From assembly GCA_030607655.1 (NCBI GenBank), contig JAUWJN010000119.1:1-7315 (forward strand): a DNA stretch of 7,315 nucleotides, read 5' to 3'. The DNA comes from a bacterium. GTDB lineage: Bacteria > Armatimonadota > Zipacnadia > Zipacnadales > Zipacnadaceae. The notes under the pieces were generated by a model. The model was given only the letters and a program-made list of their open reading frames with translations. It ran no database searches and was not told where the DNA came from. Made by a program: the position numbers and the translations under genes. Each line of letters starts with the position of its first letter. The first letter of the stretch is position 1. This document shows positions 4,518 through 7,315 of this stretch, in pieces.

Positions 4518-7315
4518 AATGGCGACGGACACCGTCCTGAGCGGGCCGGGCCGCAGCGCCGCAGCAGTCGGCCCAAGACCGAGGCGATGGTGGTATGGGG
4601 CGCGCGCGAACATAATCTTAAGGATATTGACGCCCAGATCCCCCGGCGGCAGATGACGGTATTCTCAGGCGTGTCGGGTTCGGGCAAGACCTCGCTGGCA
4701 GTGGACACCATATATGCCGAAGGCCAACGCCGCTTTGTGGAGTCGCTGTCCCCCTATGCCCGCCAGTTCGTCGCCGAGATGCCCAAGCCCAAGGTTGACC
4801 GGGTGGCCGGGCTCTCCCCGGCCATCGCCATTGACCCCCGCAATACCGTTCAGACCCCGCGCTCGACGGTGGGCACGATTACTGAGGTATATGACTACCT
4901 GCGGGTGCTCTATGCGCGGCTGGCTACCCAACACTGCCCGGAGTGTGGTAACGACCTGGGGGCCGCATCAGTTGCTGATATCGTGGATCGTATAATCACC
5001 GACTTCTGGTGCCAGCAGGTGCTTATCCTGGCCCCGCTGCGACTATCAGCCGCCGAAGAATACCAGCCGGTATTAGAGCGCCTCGGCCAGCAGGGCTGGA
5101 CGCGCGTCCGCGTTGATGGCGACGTCCACCGATTGCCGTTGGATTTTCACATTGACCGACGGCGGCGCCACCAGGTGGAGGTAGTAGTGGACCGGCTGCG
5201 ACCTGCCAAGAAGCGCCGGGCCCGCATTGCTGAGGCTGTGGAGGCTGCCCTGGCCATCTCTGGGAGGCGGGTGGTCATCGCCCGCACAGTCCCAACTACT
5301 GACCAAACCGGCGAGGTCAACTTGGCTACTGAGCTGTCCTGTCCGGAGTGTGGTATCGCCTACGAACCGCTCACGCCCCGCGACTACTCCTTTAACCATC
5401 CGGATGGCTGGTGTCCGTACTGCGAGGGCCTGGGCACAGAGGACGGCGTTGACCTGCGGGTACTGGTGCCTGATGAGCACAAGTCGCTGGCGGAGGGAGC
5501 CGTGAGCCTGTGGGGGCCGCTGGTAGAAGGCAGCCTACTTTGCAGGTTGCTGACTGCCGTCAGTGAGCAGGCGGGGTTCCGTCTGGATCAGCCCTTCTCG
5601 GAGCTGACTGAGCAGCAGCGTGACCTGATATTTTTCGGTAGTGACGAAGAGTTCAAGATTGACAAGATGCGGGTCAGGTTCTCTGGTCTGGCGGCGGGTA
5701 TTAGAGCTGCCGCCCATCTGGGAGAGGATTTTCGGCGCAAGTTTGCTCGCGCCTGGACCCAGGTGCCCTGTGCGGCCTGCGACGGCAGCCGTCTGCGCCC
5801 CGAACCCGCCGTCAGTGAATTCCGGGGCTACACCCTCCCGCAGCTCTGTAGTCTGCCCCTCCGAGAATGTCTGGAATTCTTCCAGAATCTGAAATTCACT
5901 GCGGCTGAGCAGCAGCGGGCCGCGGAGATACCGCAGGAAATTCAAACTCGGCTGCGCTTCCTGGTGGAGGTGGGGCTGGAGTATCTGGCTCTGGACCGGC
6001 CAGCGGCGACCTTGTCGGGCGGGGAGGCCCAGCGCGTCAAGCTGGCCCAGCAACTGGGCACGGGCCTGACCGGCGTGCTGTACGTGCTGGATGAACCCAC
6101 GGATGGTGTCCATCCGCGGGATAATGAGCGGATGCTAACCGCCCTGAAATCCCTGCGCGATCTAGGTAACAGCCTGGTGGTAGTTGAGCATGACCCGCAG
6201 ACCCTCCGCGCGGCTGACTATATTGTAGACTTTGGGCCGGGCGCTGGACCTCAGGGGGGTGAGATAGTAGCCACCGGCACGCCGCGCGCCCTGCGGCGGC
6301 GCACCTCGCTCACCGGTCAGTACCTATCGGGGCGGCTGGCCGTACCTATTCCTCAGCCGCGGCGAGAACTGCCGGCTAGGGGAAATGGCTGGCTGAAGGT
6401 TCAGGGGGCTACTCACCACAACCTGAAAAACATTGATGTCGAGATTCCTCTACAATCGTTGGTTTGCGTCACCGGGCCCTCGGGGTCCGGGAAAAGCTCA
6501 CTGATTGAGGACATACTGTATCCCGAGCTGGCCTGGCGACTGGGCGGAAAGGCTACCAGTCCCGGCTATCATCGTGATATTGTCGGCGTCGAGCATCTGC
6601 AGAAGGTCATCAATATTGACCAGGCTCCTATTGGCCAGTCGCCGCGCTCCAATCCCGCCACCTACATAGGTATATTTGACTTGATTCGCCAGTTCTATGC
6701 CCGGCTACCCGAGTCCCGCATGCGCGGCTATACCCCGGGCTGGTTTAGCTTCAATAAACCAGGTGGCCGCTGCGAGGTCTGCCATGGGATGGGGGCGGTG
6801 CGGGTGGATATGCACTTTCTACCCGCGGTCTGGGTTACCTGTGAGGAGTGCGGCGGGCGGCGATATAAGCCCGAAACTCTGGAGGTCAAATATCAGCACA
6901 AAACTATCGCTGATATCCTGGAGCTGACCACCGGCGAAGCTCTGGCGCTATTTGAACACTTCCCCCGTCTGCGGCGGATGCTGCAGATTATGTGTGATGT
7001 GGGCTTAGACTATCTGCCGCTGGGCCAGGCCGCCCCCACCCTGTCGGGCGGCGAGGCCCAGCGGGTGAAGCTCGCCCGGGAGCTGGTAAAGCCCAGCCGG
7101 ACTCACACCTTGTACCTGCTGGACGAGCCTACTACCGGGCTGCATCCAGCAGATATAATCAAGCTGCTGCACGTGCTCAACCGACTGGTGGAGGCCGGCC
7201 ACACCATCGTGATAATTGAACACAATCTCGACGTAATAACGACCGCCGACTATGTGATTGACCTGGGCCCAGGCGGTGGAGAAGGGGGCGGCTACTTGGT
7301 GGCGGCGGGCCGACC
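1701..7315 (+). CDS. uvrA: Tandem (double-length) UvrA, excinuclease ABC subunit A; 3' end outside window
   Basis: DNA-damage-recognition ATPase of nucleotide excision repair, expected to scan DNA and load UvrB. One uninterrupted frame gives 1,871 residues without reaching a stop. It holds two complete UvrA units: residues 1-939 and about 963 to the end (a standard UvrA is about 940). Walker A lysines are K39, K646, K996 and K1598. ABC signatures start at L488 (LAGGE), L829, L1438 and L1781 (LSGGE). Walker B Asp-Glu pairs are D514/E515, D856/E857, D1464/E1465 and D1808/E1809. H-loop histidines are H547, H889, H1497 and H1841. Every zinc-binding CxxC pair is present: C122/C125 with C407/C410, C252/C255/C276/C279 and C739/C742/C762/C765 in copy 1, with equivalents in copy 2. 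The copies differ throughout. About 25-35 residues are missing at the end. From memory, Chlamydia has a similar double UvrA. The gene is probably co-transcribed with the ribokinase. Confidence 0.93.
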   Translation, partial: MADDTIAIRGAAEHNLRGIDLDLPKNRLIVFTGISGSGKSSLAFDTLFAEGQRLYVESLSTYARQFLQQLPRPRVDSIVGLAPAVAIDQAKRSHNPRSTVATITEIYDHLRVLFAAIGLPHCPNCGREVGAQSRPSIIERIMTLAASGPVQVLAPLRRGRKGQFKDLFAELRKQGYAHARVDGQFIRLDDPPDLDRYRRHDIDLVIDRLPAGSHPRSRIGEAVDLAFFLAEGNVVIASEGHDDVLLSRNFTCTHCRLSFPEPTHTSFSFNSPRGMCPTCEGLGIVKTMEPDLLVAHPERSLGEGAIPLLGSMRQSRRRHWYEGVANHYGFTLATPWQKVTAKQRRVLLYGAGDELIEYYWRHPRHGWEWRHADLWEGIIPKLMRRYKRTVSGVLRREFEKVIREAICPDCEGQRLRPESLAVTVGGKSIAEITAMTVGEAADFFNNLPLTDTEQIIAEDALQEISRRLSFLEEVGLHYLTLDRTAPTLAGGEAQRIRLASQVGSGLVDCLYVLDEPSIGLHHRDQGRLLAALKQLRDLDNTVIVVEHDQQTILAADYVVDFGPGAGAEGGRIVAQGPPSEIKNNPASLTGRYLAGRLQIPMPLQRRQGNGSRLTLHGARHNNLKSLDVTFPLGRFICVTGVSGSGKSSLVADTLYPALARELQGAQTQPGDYDSLSGLEEVDKVIFIDQSPIGRTPRSNAATYTGVFDHIRRLYAQLPESRARGYRPGRFSFNVKEGRCPECQGHGAIKLESDFLADVWVQCERCGGDRFDRETLAIQYKSANIAEVLQMEVNRAGEHFANIPRISRILQTLLDVGLGYIKLGQAATTLSGGEAQRVKLAKELSRPRSGRCVYILDEPTTGLHFEDVKHLLQVLHRFVDEGNTVVIVEHHPDIIKAADYIIDLGPEGGDEGGEIVVAGTPEEVAVCSSSHTGRLLHQILNGDGHRPERAGPQRRSSRPKTEAMVVWGAREHNLKDIDAQIPRRQMTVFSGVSGSGKTSLAVDTIYAEGQRRFVESLSPYARQFVAEMPKPKVDRVAGLSPAIAIDPRNTVQTPRSTVGTITEVYDYLRVLYARLATQHCPECGNDLGAASVADIVDRIITDFWCQQVLILAPLRLSAAEEYQPVLERLGQQGWTRVRVDGDVHRLPLDFHIDRRRRHQVEVVVDRLRPAKKRRARIAEAVEAALAISGRRVVIARTVPTTDQTGEVNLATELSCPECGIAYEPLTPRDYSFNHPDGWCPYCEGLGTEDGVDLRVLVPDEHKSLAEGAVSLWGPLVEGSLLCRLLTAVSEQAGFRLDQPFSELTEQQRDLIFFGSDEEFKIDKMRVRFSGLAAGIRAAAHLGEDFRRKFARAWTQVPCAACDGSRLRPEPAVSEFRGYTLPQLCSLPLRECLEFFQNLKFTAAEQQRAAEIPQEIQTRLRFLVEVGLEYLALDRPAATLSGGEAQRVKLAQQLGTGLTGVLYVLDEPTDGVHPRDNERMLTALKSLRDLGNSLVVVEHDPQTLRAADYIVDFGPGAGPQGGEIVATGTPRALRRRTSLTGQYLSGRLAVPIPQPRRELPARGNGWLKVQGATHHNLKNIDVEIPLQSLVCVTGPSGSGKSSLIEDILYPELAWRLGGKATSPGYHRDIVGVEHLQKVINIDQAPIGQSPRSNPATYIGIFDLIRQFYARLPESRMRGYTPGWFSFNKPGGRCEVCHGMGAVRVDMHFLPAVWVTCEECGGRRYKPETLEVKYQHKTIADILELTTGEALALFEHFPRLRRMLQIMCDVGLDYLPLGQAAPTLSGGEAQRVKLARELVKPSRTHTLYLLDEPTTGLHPADIIKLLHVLNRLVEAGHTIVIIEHNLDVITTADYVIDLGPGGGEGGGYLVAAGR
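4587..7315 (+). repeat. UvrA unit 2 of the tandem protein (from residue 963), divergent in UvrB-binding and insertion domains
   Basis: Order: Walker A at 990-997; C1079/C1082; a UvrB-binding-like region about 1083-1210 in which the RxGRKGxF stretch is replaced by LSAAEEY (1115-1121); zinc module C1214/C1217/C1238/C1241; an insertion domain of about 115 residues against 127 in unit 1, lacking the RRYK helix; C1357/C1360; signature at 1438; Walker B 1464-1465 followed by an unusual TDGVH; Walker A II at 1592-1599 (GPSGSGKS); zinc module C1691/C1694/C1714/C1717; signature II at 1781; Walker B II 1808-1809; H1841. The nucleotide-binding cores are well kept and the accessory domains are not. This suggests a structural or DNA-binding partner role within a covalent dimer (inference). 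The window ends before the C terminus. Confidence 0.88.

Noticed and set aside
4587..4589. Internal ATG as an independent start of a second uvrA gene
   Set aside because: The only purine-rich stretch (GAGG 4581-4584) is two bases from the ATG, too close for a normal ribosome binding site, and the upstream frame reads through without a stop. An additional internal product cannot be excluded but is not supported.
1701..7315. Tandem UvrA as an assembly duplication artefact
   Set aside because: The two halves differ at many residues, including domain length changes and distinct motif variants, and the junction is an in-frame linker. An artefact would give near-identical copies.

Overview
The window is ordinary chromosomal DNA of a bacterium with roughly 60% GC (estimated by eye). 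All three genes lie on the + strand. Intergenic gaps are short, Shine-Dalgarno sites are purine-rich, and one gene starts with GTG. I see no mobile-element, phage, CRISPR, tRNA or rRNA signature. The lineage cannot be fixed from this stretch. The best taxonomic clue is a double-length UvrA. From memory, such proteins are found in Chlamydia (about 1,780 residues) and some other lineages, so a non-proteobacterial, possibly uncultured phylum is plausible. This is inference.

Layout: (1) Positions 2-556 hold the 3' end of a ClC-family chloride channel or transporter: the end of its last membrane helix plus a cytoplasmic CBS-domain pair. (2) A 124-base gap (557-680) contains a plausible sigma70-type promoter, a small inverted repeat and the ribosome binding site of the next gene. 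(3) Positions 681-1634 encode a complete PfkB-family sugar kinase with the marks of a true ribokinase. (4) After a 66-base gap, a GTG-initiated frame opens at 1701 and stays open to the end of the window (1,871 codons and still running). It encodes two complete UvrA-type proteins fused head to tail, giving four ABC ATPase modules. By comparison with standard UvrA, about 25-35 residues are missing at the C terminus.

The tandem UvrA is the main point of interest. UvrA normally works as a homodimer that finds bulky DNA lesions and loads UvrB for nucleotide excision repair. Here both protomers are in one polypeptide and have diverged. Copy 1 keeps a standard-looking UvrB-binding domain and insertion domain. 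Copy 2 has a degenerate version of both, and its first ATPase module has altered catalytic loops. All zinc-binding cysteine pairs and all four Walker A and Walker B motifs are intact, so the gene looks functional rather than decayed. A reasonable reading is a covalent, asymmetric UvrA pseudo-dimer.

The ribokinase and uvrA genes are probably co-transcribed, since the 66-base gap shows no convincing promoter or terminator. No functional link between ribose phosphorylation and DNA repair is evident. The ClC gene is probably a separate upstream unit.
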